DNA of 64,000 nt, taken from the NCBI GenBank assembly GCA_023614405.1, contig CM042684.1, positions 464,885,650-464,949,649 of the forward strand. Reading direction: 5' to 3'. The translations under genes were made by a program, and so were the position numbers. The notes below the pieces were generated by a model, which saw nothing but the letters and a program-made list of their open reading frames with translations, had not been told where the DNA came from and searched no databases. This document shows, one piece after another, positions 33,848 to 45,497 of this stretch (positions are counted from its first letter, which is position 1; every line of letters begins with the position of its first letter). The DNA comes from Avena insularis (lineage: Eukaryota; Streptophyta; Magnoliopsida; Poales; Poaceae).

Positions 33848-34327
33848 TGATGGGGGAATACCAATCGGGGTATACCCATGAAGCAGAGTCACCAGCCAGA
33901 TCGAGCCAACTGAAGCCTAGCCCAGGGCAGATCGACTCGCCAAATACGGTGACTAGCGTATACTAGATCCAAACGACTCACCGACTGGGAGCCCACGACG
34001 GCGACTCTAATAAAAAGCCCATTAGCACTTGTAAACCCTAACTGGCTACATATATAAAGCCACTAGGGACACCCTCATGGGGTATGTCATATTAGATCTC
34101 ATTAGATAGATCCATCTCTCTCAGTCTCCCCCTCCGCCTCGGGCAGCTCCATGTAAACCAATATATGATCATATACTAGATTGATAGCAGGACGTAGCGA
34201 TCCTCCATCGAGGGGACGTGAACCTGGGTACATCGTGTGCCACTCTCTCTCTCAGATTCTCTTACGTCGTCTTTCCTCCTCTACGTAAGCTACCCCCTGT
34301 AGTATCTTCCATGCCAATACCACGACA
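33848..34327 (+). mobile_element. E7 right LTR
   Basis: Starts TGATGGGGGAATACCAATCGG, ends AATACCACGACA; collinear with the left LTR, with scattered substitutions and small indels. TATA-like CATATATAAAGCC at 34050-34062. Confidence 0.75.
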
Positions 34328-35427
34328 TTTAACATTCCGAGGGTAACGTGGTTGATGTATCATGCTCGTAGCCGACCTCAAGGTCACGAAGCTCCTCGCA
34401 AGTCACCTCTCACTCCATCATGCAGCAATCTGGCTCATGAAATCCAAGATGCCACCATAGGAGGCACCCTCGAGGTTTCATACACATACGGTGTATGATG
34501 ACTACCTCCGGCTCTCTTAATTCCTGCCAGAAGTGCAGAAGTAGATCTCTAACTTGGAATCCCTGCAGCGCAACGGCGTGTTGCAGGTGCGCCGTCTCTT
34601 GCGCGTACAGTCCTTTCTTAAGACCGTGCCAACACAAGGAGACAACTAGAGAGAGAGATTTATTGGTGTGTTTATTCCCACCCATGGGCACCCCTTTATA
34701 GATGGAAGGGGGTAGGCCCACTCCATTGGGTGCCTAATGTGGGACTAAAGAATAAAAGAAAACAGGGAAAAGGGGGGCAAACAGCCGGCTGGGCTTCCCA
34801 GCACCAGCCCGTGGCCCACAAACGACAGCATCTTGCAGCGGCTGCAGCATGGCCGGGTGGGCTGGCGCATCCCTAGCGGCCCAGTGCAGCAGCTGGTGAC
34901 CACAGGTGGGCCGGTGCAAGATTAGCCGAGCTGTAGGCCAGCTAGCAACCATGGCCCATCTGCGCGGGGTGGCGCCCAACAACTTGTTGCCCTAATAAGC
35001 TCTTATCCCTCGCCCACTCGCCTATGTGGGCCGCTTGGCCCACTCGCGGTAGCAGTGATCTTTTGTTGTTTGCTTTTTCCGTGTGGCTTTCTCCTGGGCC
35101 AATTCCTTTCGGGGTTTTGACCTAATGAGAAAGTTGCCCTATAAATTTTAATTTAAATATTTATTTAGTATATATTAATTCATAATTAACATATAAGAAA
35201 TGCATATTATAAATTGCCATTTACCCGAAACAGCTTTCGGCCCTTTCCTTTCTTTTCTTTCTCTGAACAACATCGGATCTCTCTTCGAAATGATTCCGGC
35301 TTTCTCTTTCTCTACTGTGATTCCAACTTACAGAAGATCTCTAGCTCATGGTACCTTGAAGTTTATTTCCCCACGGCTCGGGAATGGCACAGACATGATC
35401 CCATCAATGATCAATAGCGGGACCGGG
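34328..35427 (-). mobile_element. Old Copia LTR, second fragment
   Basis: Continues the LTR begun at 28319: CATTCCGAGGGTAACGTGG, TCACGAAGCTCCTC and the GC-rich U3/R segment (34780-34980). The minus-strand TATA-like CTATAAAGGGG lies at 34701-34691. It stops at 35427, where Copia 1 inserted, and resumes at 51032. Confidence 0.7.
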
Positions 35428-37684
35428 TGTAGGGTTCCAGAGTAGAAAAACAATCTAACTACACGAACACTAAAACCAGGATCTGTTACTTATGTAGACA
35501 TAAGTAACGGAAAAGGAAGACGGTATTCATACCCTTGAATACCGAGGAACGCCTTATGCAGGAAGGCATATGTTGATGAAGACGATCAGCTCCAAGCACC
35601 CCAAGTGTGGTGCCTCCGAAGTACTACACACGCTCGGTGTAGGCAGCATCTCTCGGGCTCTGATCCAGCCGAGCAGCAGAAGAGGAAGATGACAGACCAA
35701 AGATCAGATGACTGTAGTGTGAAAGTGGAGAACTCAAAACCCTCGAGGTCCTCTCCAATACTACGGAGAAATCCTCTAAGGAAATGAGTGAGACAGAAGA
35801 GAGAATGGGATGATTCCAAGGGGAGGGGGTGAACCTATATATAGTGGGAGGGGAGGGGCACCACCCAAGGGGCAGGCGGTGTGGGACTAAACTAGGGGTG
35901 CAAACAGATCGGATCGGGTCGGATTTTGATCGTATCATATCCTATTCCATATTAGTTTCTCGGATTCGGAACGGAGCGGATAATGACCGGTTGCAGATTC
36001 GAATGGGGATATACTCAACCGCGGATTCAAATAAGGAAATGGAGCAGACTCGGGCCATATATGAAAGTAGTCGGATATAAATAATCTGATAGGTAGATAA
36101 TTATATTTCTACCAAAGTTTTGAGAGATATTTAATCTTTGGCCTTGCATGAATCAACTAGATAAGATAATAGAGATATGGTGTTAAGATTCAGAGTTAGA
36201 CATGTTCGTGAAATGAACTTGGTAACTAAATATGTACTAGCTTTGCGATGTTGTCCTTGACTTCTGACTCTACAATCGGATTATCCGGTTTGAAATATTT
36301 GGATAATCCTTATTAATTTTCGGATAATCCATATCCGCATGCTATTTTCCATACCATCCTATACCTTATCCGGGGCGTCTCTTCGGAATCAGATATCCTT
36401 ATCCGTCGGATTCTATAAAATCGGATATGGATAACTTAAAATGGTTTCGGAGCCAGTTTCGGTCCGGAAATTATCCTATCCATATACATCCCTAGACTAA
36501 ACCCCACAGCCTCCAGCCACCAAGGGGGAGCCGCCGGCCCTAGGTGGGACCTACGTGGGTAGCCCACCAAGCCCTGGCCAGCTGGCCCTCCTTCCTAGGC
36601 GCCTTGCCCCTTTAGTTCTCCCATCCGGGTGAGGCCCATTAGTAATGGACTACCTATAATAAAATAAATATATATATATATTAATATTAATTCAACCAAT
36701 TAATATAAAATACATATATTATATTCCTTCACTCCGGAACCCCTTCTGGACCCCTCAATCATCATCAGGTATTACTCGGAACTATTCCAGTTTTACTCTC
36801 TACTTCTCCTACGGTGTCGCATCTATCCCTATGCATCCCCACCCTTAAGCGTGACACCCTTCGGTTTGGAAACACTCTGGAGGTGATTGAGACCTCTCTC
36901 ATATCAATGATCATCAGCTGGACCTGGATGCCCATCATGACCCCCGTGTATTTCACGAATCTTACTGCTTGAACCTTTAACGTCGTTTCCCATTCCCTTT
37001 GCCACTTGATACCTAGTTCATCCGAGATTTGATCTTTAGTATCTCCATACCTTCGTTCGACCTCGTTACCGATAAACTTGTTTACTCATTCCCATGTCGT
37101 TGCATTCCATGACCTAGTCACATGCTTGCAAGCTTCATTAATGCAACGTCACCGAGATGGCCACATGTATCTATCTGTTACATGGATTGGCAAATCCTGG
37201 TCTTGATGTCTAATCCTCCATGCGTCCCTTTGGAAAACCTAAGTGGCACCTTTTTGATCACCCAGTTATGGTCTAATACTTGATACCATCTAAGTTTCCC
37301 TCCAGAATGATGATTTGCATTTTCTCACTGTTCTAAGGATTAGGTTGTGAGGTTTCTCTTTTCGTTATCATCAATGGTGAACTTTGTAACTAGATCTCAT
37401 TATGATACAACTATTGGGTGTTTGTCTATCACATCATTCGACCAATGACATGACCTCATTGTCAATTGGCAGAAATGCCCATGATCTTGAAACCCGAGAT
37501 CATCCTCATGACCAATGAGCTAGTTCGCTAGAGGTAACTAGAGACAAGGTTTGTTTACATACCACACATGTATTAACGTTTCATATTAACACAGTTATAA
37601 CATGGCATGAAATGTATTATGAATATACAAGAGATACATCAAATAAAACACTTTAATATTTGCATCTAGGGCATATCTCCTTCA
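35428..37684 (-). mobile_element. Copia 1 3' LTR
   Basis: Minus strand begins TGAAGGAGATATGCCCTAG and ends GGAACCCTACA. Without the 602-base MITE and its 8-base duplication it is about 1.65 kb, matching the summed length of the two 5' LTR parts. The two LTRs differ by many substitutions, so the insertion is old. A minus-strand CTATATATAGG TATA box lies at 35844-35834. Confidence 0.85.
35893..36494. mobile_element. hAT-type MITE in the Copia 1 3' LTR
   Basis: Starts TAGGGGTGCAAACAG and ends ATACATCCCTA, as in the common plant hAT elements rich in GGATATGGAT words. It is flanked by the 8-base direct repeat GACTAAAC (35885-35892 and 36495-36502), the hallmark of hAT insertion. The 5' LTR of Copia 1 lacks it at the equivalent point (near 43115), confirming that it is an insertion. 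No transposase. Confidence 0.92.
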
Positions 37685-37695
37685 GTCTCCCACTT
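37685..37695 (-). promoter_or_regulatory. Polypurine tract of Copia 1
   Basis: Minus-strand AAGTGGGAGAC immediately before the 3' LTR start TGAAGG; the primer for second-strand synthesis in Copia elements. Confidence 0.8.
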
Positions 37696-37764
37696 GCACC
37701 AGAGTACAAATTAATATAGTTTATGTCAGGCAAGAACCTAACACCAATGTCATCCTGGTGTTGC

Positions 37765-38280
37765 TCATGCTTGGCTTGTAGAAAGACCTTTAGTCAGAGG
37801 ATTTGCAACATTCAGATCCGTGTGCACTTTGCAAATCTTGATTTCACCTTCATCAACGTTTTGTCGAATGACATGAAAACGTAGCTTGATGTGTTTGGCT
37901 GTGGAATGAGTCCTTGGTTCCTTCGAATTTGCAGTGGCACCCGTGTTGTCACAATATATCGTCACGAAGTCTTGCGCACTTGGAACAACTCTCAGTTCGA
38001 TGATGAAATTCATTAGCCAAACAGCTTCATTCGCCGCTTCAGCCACAGTGATGTATTCTGACTCCATTGTAGATTGTGCTACTATTGGTTGCTTCCTACT
38101 CTTCCAGCTTACCACCCCACCATTCACCAAAAACACATATCCCGTTTGAGACTTTGAGTCATCAGGATCCGTGTGCCAACTCGCATCCATGTAACCAGTT
38201 ACACTAAGAGCTTCATCACTACCTCCATAGACTAGGAACATATCCTTTGTTCTCTTGAGATACCTTAGGATATTTTTCAT
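37765..38280 (-). pseudogene. Copia 1 RNase H domain
   Basis: C-terminal domain of Pol that degrades RNA in the RNA-DNA hybrid. 171 codons are open: GYMDASWHTDPDDSKSQTGY, then SWKSRKQPIVAQSTMESEY, AANEAVWL, and IYCDNTGATANSKEP. The catalytic pattern Asp (DASW), Glu (MESEY) and Asp (YCDN) is all present, so this is the best preserved part of Copia 1 pol. It ends at NPLTKGLS, the usual C-terminus. A stop just upstream (near 38290) separates it from the reverse transcriptase. Confidence 0.85.
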
Positions 38281-39403
38281 AGTTGTCTAGTGATCCATTC
38301 CTAGATTACTTTGGTATCGGCTCACCAAACTAAGAGCCAATGCCACATCAGATCATATGGCTGAGGCATAGGGGATGTAAGACATCCTTTCTGTATCAAC
38401 ATCCATTGCTGGACATTGAGTCAAACTCGGTGTGATACCTTTTGTTACAGGCACCAACCCCTTTTTGGCATCTTCCATTTTGAACCTCTTCAAAATCTTC
38501 TCAAGGTAAGTACGTTGACTTAATGCAATCAGGTTTCTCGATCTATCTCTATATATTTTGATGCCTAATATGTATGCAGCTTCACCTAAGTCTTTCCTGG
38601 AAAATTGACTACTCAAATACGCTTTCACGCTTTCCAGGAGTTCCACATTATTCCCCATAAGTAATATGGCGTCCACATATACTACTAGGAAAACCACTGA
38701 GCTCCTAGTTGCTTTCTTATAAACATAGAACTCTTGTTGATTTTGGACAAATCCAAAACTCTTGATCACTTGATCAAAATGTTGGTTCTAACTCCAAGAT
38801 GCTTGCTTTAGTCCATAAATGGATTGCTAAAGTTTGCACACTTTCCTAGTATCCTTAGAACCAACACACCCTTCTGGTTGCATCATACAATTCTTCATCA
38901 ATGTGTCCATTGAGGAACACGGTTTTGACATCCATCTGCCATATCTCATAATCGAAATTGAAAATAATTTCTAGCAAAATCTGGAAAGATTTCAGCATCG
39001 CTACGAGAGAAAAGGTCTCATCGTAGTCAACTCCTTGAATTTGTTGAAAACCCTTTGCGACAAGTAGAGCTTTGTGGATGGTTACATTACCATCTGCATC
39101 AATCTTTTTCTTAAAGATCCATTTATTTTCCACGGCCTTGTGGCCTTCTGGAGGATCGACCAAGGTCCAAACTTGGTTCTCGTACATGGAAACTATTTCG
39201 GATTTCATGGGTTCTAGCCATTTCTCAGAATCAACACTTTCCATAGCTTCTTTGTAGTTAGCAGGTTTCTCTTGTTCATTCAAAATGACAGCCATCACAA
39301 GACTATTATACCAATCAAGAGTGGTACGAATTCTTGTAGATTTACGAACTGCAGGAGCTTCGATGTTGTTGTTTTGATCATTATCCTTTGACTCTTCTTC
39401 CAT
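38281..39403 (-). pseudogene. Copia 1 reverse transcriptase
   Basis: Copia reverse transcriptase in two open pieces (39403-38855 and 38769-38353). The first has NKWIFKKKIDADG, then GVDYDETFS and QMDVKTVFLNGHIDEELY with the first catalytic Asp. The second has the catalytic centre in a mutated form, VYVDAILLMGN, where the YVDD box has lost its second Asp. The frame is broken near 38855-38770. These changes make the enzyme inactive. Confidence 0.85.
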
Positions 39404-40427
39404 GCTGGATGGCGGTTCCGAACACTTTCCGTTGCGTTACTCGGTATTTGGAGAGAAGGATCAACAACCTCATCTAGCTCAATCTTCCTTCCACTAATTC
39501 CTTTAGCGAGAAAATCTTTCTTCAGAAAGGTGTCATTCTTTGCGACAAACGCTTTCCCTTCATCTTAGTTGTAGAAGGTATACCCAATGGTTTCCCTTGG
39601 GTATCCCACAAAGATACATTTTTCTGCCTTGGGTTCGAGTTTGTCAGGCTGTAGTTTCTTAACATAGGCCTCGCATCCCCAAATTTTCAAGAATGACAAC
39701 TTTGGCTTCTTGCCCTTCCATATCTCATATGGGGTTGTCTACACGGATTTGGATGGTGCTCGGTTTAAAATTAAAGCGGCGGTTTCTAACGCATATCCCT
39801 GGAAAGATACGGACAAATCAGTCAAACACATCATGGACCGTACACTATCTAATAGAGTGCGGTTACACCGTTCCGACACACGATTATGCTGAGGTGTCCC
39901 GGCTGGCGTAAGATGTGGTACGATACCATAGTCCCTCAAGTGCATGCCAAACTCATAACTCAAATACTTGCCTCCATGATCGGATCATAGATGCTTGATT
40001 TGCTTGTTAAGTTGATTCTCTACCTCCTTCTGAAATTCCTTGAACTTTTCAAAGGTTTCATACTTTTGCTTCATTAAGTAGATATAACCATATCTACTCA
40101 AATCGTCAGTAATGGTAACAAAATAACGATAACCATTGCTTGTCGAGATGCTCATTGGTCCACACACACATCTGTATGTATGGTTCCCAGTAGGTTCGTG
40201 GATCTCTCCATTGTCTTTGGAGAAGGGTGTCCTAGTCATCTTCCCCATGAGGCAATGCTCGCACGTGTCAAGGGATTCAAAATCCAATGATCCCAAAAGT
40301 CCATCAGAAATGGAGTTTTTTCATGAGCTTTATGCCAATATGACCAAGGCGGCAATGCCACAGATACATGGTATTATCATTAATCTTACAACGTTTAGCA
40401 TCAACATTATGGATGTGAGTATTGCAA
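39404..40427 (-). pseudogene. Copia 1 integrase
   Basis: The zinc-binding region (CEHCLMGKMTRTPFS) and catalytic core are readable: CGPMSISTSNGYRYFVTITD, then SDHGGKYLS after an in-frame stop, and GTPQHNRVSERCNRTLLD. The first catalytic Asp is lost (the usual HTDVCGPM reads YRCVCGPM), whereas the second Asp and the Glu are kept. The C-terminal GKG-type region follows (39738-39410: KPKLSFLK, WGCEAYVKKL). Confidence 0.8.
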
Positions 40428-41668
40428 TCAAGATCTAGTAAGAATAAACCACACATGCACATGAACATAGAAAATATCATTCATATAAATAGAACAACCA
40501 CTTGTTCTGGATTTAAATGAATAACAATCTTGCAACAAGCAAGATCCACTCACAATATTCATACTTAATACGGGTACATAGTAGCATTTATTCAAAACCA
40601 AAATCAATCCTGACGGCAGACGTAGAGGTAGAGTAATACAAACACCACGTCCATCTTGAGTTGTTAACGCCAAGATCATCACCTCGTCCTTCCTCAGGCG
40701 CCTCTTACTCCATAGCTCATGCTGAGAGTTACAAATGTGAGCAACAGAACTGGTATCAAATACCCAGGTGTTCCTCCTAGCGCTAGTAAGGAATACTTCT
40801 ATAACATGTATATCAAATGTACCTTTGTCTTTGGCGGTTATCTTGTCAGCTTTCTTGTCCTCGAGGTACTTGGGGCGATTACGTTTCCAGTGCATGTCCC
40901 CTTTGCAGTGAAAGAACGTGACGCCGGGCTTAGGACCAAGCTTGGCAACCATAGGAGTATTGGCAACAGGCTTGCCATCCTTCTTAGGCTTCTTGCCCCT
41001 GCCCTTCCTACCCGGCTTCTTAAAGTTGGTGGTCTTATTGACCATCAACACCGTGTGCTCCTTCTTGATTTCGACCTTAGCAGTTTTCATCCCGGAGAAC
41101 ACTTCAGCAAGGGTGTTAGTCATCCCTTGCATATTGTAGTTCATCACAAAACTCTTATAGCTAGGGGTAGTGAGTGTAGCACCCTATCTATCGCGAGCTC
41201 TTCCGGGATCTTGCAATCCAGGGCATTCAAGCGTTTGATGTAGCCAGACATCTTGACTATGTGCTCGCTTATACTGTTGTGCTCTTCCATCTTGGTGGAG
41301 AAGAAGAGCTCGGAATCATCATATCTCTCTGCCCGAGCCTCTGGAGCAAAGATAGCCTTGAGATCTTCAATGATCTCAAAAGCATTCATCTTCTCAAAAC
41401 GCTTTTGAAGCTCTGGCTCCATGGCATAGAGCATTCCTCTCTGGATGAGGGAGAAATCATCCGCCTTGGACTTTCAGACATTCTTTTTGTCCTAGGAGGC
41501 GGAATCTGCAGGCTTAGCAGGCAGCTCATCCTTGATGACATAAGTCAACTTATATGGGACTAGGAGGATCCTCATATTGCGGAACCATGCGGTGAAGTTG
41601 GTTCTATCAGTTTTCATCTTGTCCTTCTCTAGGAAGGTGCTAAGGTTGAAGGTGGGTGGGCGAGACAT
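40428..41668 (-). pseudogene. Copia 1 gag and protease
   Basis: Starts at 41668 (MSRPPTFNLSTFLEKDK) with the Gag N-terminal TNFTAWFRNMRILL; a stop occurs near 41500; then the UBN2-like capsid part (MLYAMEPELQKRFEKMNAFE, 41434-41144). The next frame (41147-40428) has a basic Lys/Gly stretch and a zinc knuckle that lost two ligands (FHCKGDMHWKRNRPKYL for CxxCxxxxHxxxxC). The protease active site is altered (WVFDTSSVAHICN, where DTG is expected). Confidence 0.85.
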
Positions 41669-42634
41669 CTACAAGGGATTTTCAAAGTGTTTAGACCATG
41701 TTCATAATGACGAGTTCAAATTTTAATCTATGTTGTTTAAACTAGAACAAAGATAACTACCACTCAAATGAATATCCCTCAATTCATTCAGTGATCACAT
41801 GATTGTAATTCACTACATCACCCCCGATCTTCACAGCCAACAATGCAGTTTCAAAGGTGGACATTCTCAATGCCAATCACATGACATGTGACTCATGATC
41901 GACCTTTTGGTCTCTTGTTTTCCAAGGCCATGTCTTTACATGCTAGGCTCGCCAATCCTAACTTGCGTGTTGCTGTGCAACATGGCTTACACCCACCATA
42001 TGCGAACGCAGATATGTTTGACACCCGATCGGCACAGCCTACCTCATAATGGAGAACTTTCTTGGTGGTGAACACTATAATTGGAACTATGTGTGGGATT
42101 AACCTGTTATGCTACTGTCGTATATCCTAATAAAAAAGCAAAATCAGATGCATAAAGAATACTTCAAAAGTATGGTGTCATGACATGGTTGCAGCGCCTT
42201 GATCGCCATCGAGAAGTCCAATAAGAATGTTTCATAAACTTACCATTACCATGTCATGACACACGCCCCTGCAAAATAAAGTTAGACGCTTCTAATTTAT
42301 CTTTTGCTAGTTTCTGTGACATTAGGGCTTTCGTGGTAGAACCCCTTCCCACCTACGAACGTAGAGCCACAACATGGATTCAACGATTACCTTCTTCCTT
42401 CCCTTTTTAGGTCCCTCCAATGTTGATGCCATATCAACTACTGTAGAGAGACAGACACCCCCCAAAGCCACTTAACTGTGGACCAGTCTTGTGAATTACC
42501 ACGTAAGGTTGGTTGGGGGCCGCTTCATCACATAGTGCCGCGATATGAACAAGAACATAAAAGAGGGTAGAAACTAGAAAATCAATACCCACATATTGCT
42601 ATGTGTTCTATCCGTACGACATGCCTACGCATAG
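41669..42634 (-). other. Untranslated leader of Copia 1
   Basis: About 970 bases between primer site and gag start, without open frames of note. Clearly homologous to the Copia 2 leader at 20394-21483 (CAACATGGCTTACACCCA, GACACCCGATCG, GAACTTTCTTGGTGGTG). Confidence 0.7.
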
Positions 42635-42651
42635 ACCTGCTTTGATAGCAA
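42635..42651 (-). promoter_or_regulatory. Primer-binding site of Copia 1 (decayed)
   Basis: Minus-strand TTGCTATCAAAGCAGG next to the LTR end CCTACA; the expected initiator-tRNA site is TGGTATCAGAGC. Partial match in the right place, and weaker than in Copia 2. Confidence 0.6.
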
Positions 42652-43443
42652 TGTAGGGTTCCGGAGTAGAAAACAAAAAAATTCTAACTACGCGAACACT
42701 AAAACCAGGATCTATACTATGTAGACATAAGTAACAGAAAAGGAAGACGGTATTCATACCCTTGAAGACTGAGGAATTCCTTATGTAGGAAGGCGTATAT
42801 TGGTGAAGACGAGCAGCTCCAAGAACCCCAAGTGAGGTGCCTCCAAAGTACTACACATGTTCTATGTAGGCGACATCTCCCGTGCTTCGATCTAGCCGAG
42901 CAACAGAAGAGGAAGATGGAGGACCGAAGATCACATGACGGTAGTGTGAAAGTGGAGAACTCAAAACCCTCGAGGTCCTCTCCAATATTACGGATAAATC
43001 CTCAAAGGAAATGAGAGAGAAAGAAGAGAGAATGGGATGATTCCAAGGGGAGGGGTGACCCCCTATATATAGTGGGAGGGGAGGGGCACCACCCAAGGGG
43101 CAGGTGGTGTGGGAATAAATCCCACAGCCGCCAGCCACCAAGGGGGAGCCGCCGGCCCTAGGTGGGACCCACATGGGCAGCCTACCAAGCCCTGGCCGGC
43201 TGGCCCTCCTCCCTAGGCACCTTGCCCCTTTGGGCCTCCCATCTGAGTGAGGCCCATTAGCAATGGGCTTCCTATAATAAATAAAATAAAGATATATTTT
43301 AATATTAATTCAACCTATTAATATAAAATACACATATTATTATATTCCTTCACTCCGGACCCCCCGATCATCATCGGGTATTACCCGAAACTATTCTAGT
43401 TTCTCTCTCTACTTCTCTGATTGCATCTATCCCTATGCGTCCC
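42652..43443 (-). mobile_element. Copia 1 5' LTR, U5/R side
   Basis: Plus strand starts TGTAGGGTTCCGGAGTAG, as in the 3' LTR at 35428. Minus-strand TATA box CTATATATAGG near 43073-43063. It is interrupted at 43443 by E2, with its last five bases GTCCC duplicated at 50185-50189. Confidence 0.88.
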
Positions 43444-43868
43444 TGATGTCTACAAGTGCATAGATATTTTGTAGCTAGTTTGGAAGTATAGGTATCGATC
43501 CCATAGGGAGCCCAAAGGTAAGTGTTTATGAGTGACGTCTCTGTCACACTCAAAGTTGTCATAGGTCTTCGAGTGAATTGACTGTAGGTGTGGAAAAAAG
43601 AATGAAATTTGGGTTAAACTGGATGTATTTTAATAAAACTAAAATGTAAACTTCAGTAATAAAAACCATAAAAGTAAAGAACGATTCGATTGCTTATGGG
43701 TTTCTTAGATGAAGAAGAAGGCGCGGGGAGATATAGTTCATGGTGATAGTGACTATGCCAGGTGAACGAATGATAAGTGTAACAACTATAATCTTATAAA
43801 TATATGTGTAGGCGAGCAACCCATAATTAGTTGGAACTCTTCTTGGTAGATTTCATCCCAACTTTAAT
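43444..43868 (-). mobile_element. Truncated 3' LTR of E2
   Basis: Plus strand TGATGTCTACAAGTGCATAG and onward aligns with 48727-49150 of the 5' LTR, with scattered differences, and breaks off at CATCCCAACTTTAAT next to the end of the ORF. U3, R and the polypurine tract are missing. Confidence 0.85.
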
Positions 43869-43869
43869 A

Positions 43870-45141
43870 TTCCCGCTGCTGGTAGTAGTCAGATAAGTGG
43901 GTTATGAAGTGACTGAAGTTGTGAGTTAAGGCACTCACATCTTCATTCACTCCTTGTAGAGTGTGGTCAATCTCCCCAACGCGCTGGTTGAGCTGCTGAA
44001 ATTCTTGATAGGGGACGTAGTTGAACCCCTGCTACGGCTGATTGGGCCATGGGTCCCAGGATCCCCCTTGTTGCTGCTGTTGTCCCTCCCAAGCAAGATT
44101 GTATTCCTTCTCCTGCTCCTGCTCATGCTAATTATCATCCTGCTGCTCTCCTTATTCATCTTCTTCTTGATCAGGATGGAATTCAACCATGAAACTCCAG
44201 CCCTTGATCCTTGGTGAGGATCCAGTTGTCCTTCTCCACAATCATGAAGGCTTGTGGACAGGGCAACGGAACCATCTCAACCTGTGCATCACCAAGATAA
44301 CCAAACTGATATGCTCATAGCCTCTTGTTAGCTAGGTAAACACCGAGGAAACCACAAGCAATTAAATATTTGACATCCATAAGTTTGGAGCCGTCAATAG
44401 GTTGCATCACAGGTAATATAATGTTCAATGCTAGGGCAAGGTGGGTTACCAATCAACCGATGCAGATGTCATCTTTATTTTTGTTGCTCTGGTGACGAAA
44501 GTTCTGGACGAGTGGAGCCGTGGGATTGGGGCTTTGCGGTGCATTGGGGAAGAGTGCCTTGGTGATCATGGCCATGTCTGCATTGGCCATGGAACCGGTA
44601 TCTCCTCTTCGCAACAGTGTATTGGTGAGTAACAAGGCGTAGTAGCGAATTGTTGGGTTATGAATGATGGACATCTTCTTCTGGTAGAAGTCCCTGCCAC
44701 TGTTAATAGAAATAACCTCCCAAGTTTCTTCACTTGAGACGCTATATAAATTTGTAACAGTTGACTCCCCATCGTGAGGGAAGCCAAAAACATCACAAAA
44801 TTGTTCGAAAGTTATTTCATAATGCTCATGGTTCATGGTGAAGCTTACCGTGCATGCATTACCTTTCTCCCTATGGTCATCGTAGAAAGAGGCAAGGAAC
44901 TCAGCTCGGTGTAGGTATTGGGACTTCCGTAGGCGAGTAGTGCTAGCCTTGAATTTGCACACATGAGGTCGAAGTCCGCCCTCAACCCTGCCATGGTGAG
45001 AAAGCTATCATCAACCCAACGTGTGGGCATCACCCTCCTTGATGAAACCATGGCCAACTTTCCGTTGAGCTCGGCCCGGTGCCCCGAGCTCTCGGCATGT
45101 TGGCGCTTGCTCTTGTGAAAAATGCTACCAATTTTGTTCAT
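43870..45141 (-). pseudogene. Env-position ORF (ATHILA ORF-like) of E2
   Basis: Starts at 45141 (MNKIGSIFHKSKRQHAESSG). A frame change near 44950 leads to 44962-44453, which holds the domain core: CTVSFTMNHEHYEITFEQFC, DVFGFPHDGES, then IRYYALLLTNTLLRRGD. The same order occurs in the E3 ORF (TISFKIYNLPFTMSLERFC, then LRYFAYYLATSILGRKN), so the two are diverged homologues. A Gln/Glu-rich tail with a predicted coiled coil (44200-43900) follows in broken frames. The position after the protease is where Athila elements carry an env-like ORF. Function is unknown; no signal peptide or membrane segment is visible here. Confidence 0.7.
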
Positions 45142-45497
45142 CTTGATGCACTGAAAAATTTCACCATTAAACCTTAGGCATATAGTTCTACATGATATAC
45201 GAAAGATTCTACATGAAAAAATTTAATCCTCACGTGAGAAATCAAAAGGAAAAACAAAATAAGATTGAGTTCATCCACTAGATCAAAGTGAGAGTTTCAA
45301 CCATGGAATTCTGAAAATAAAGCATGGATAGGGAGAGAAACATACCGATATGTTGATTCCCCAACTCAAACGAAAGAAATCCGCGAAGAATCAAGAATTC
45401 TAGGTGGGTTTTGAGAGGTTTGGAGAGAGAATATGAGAGAAAAAGTGAGGAGTAAGAAGAGCCCTAGCCGCCCCGGTGCGATTAAGTGGTCGCGCCG
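45142..45497. other. Leader of the E2 env-position ORF
   Basis: About 355 bases upstream of the ORF start, CT-rich on the minus strand (TCTCTCATATTCTCTCTCC near 45436-45416) with GCCCTAGCCGCCCC near 45475, resembling a plant 5' UTR. No TATA box was identified with confidence. A separate subgenomic transcript or splicing for this ORF is possible but not shown. Confidence 0.4.

Noticed and set aside
31690..33850. CRISPR-like array
   Set aside because: Repeats are adjacent or overlapping with no unique spacers of constant length, and the context is a plant LTR element.
40719..41243. 174-codon plus-strand open frame
   Set aside because: Antisense to Copia 1 gag-protease, whose domains are clear on the minus strand.
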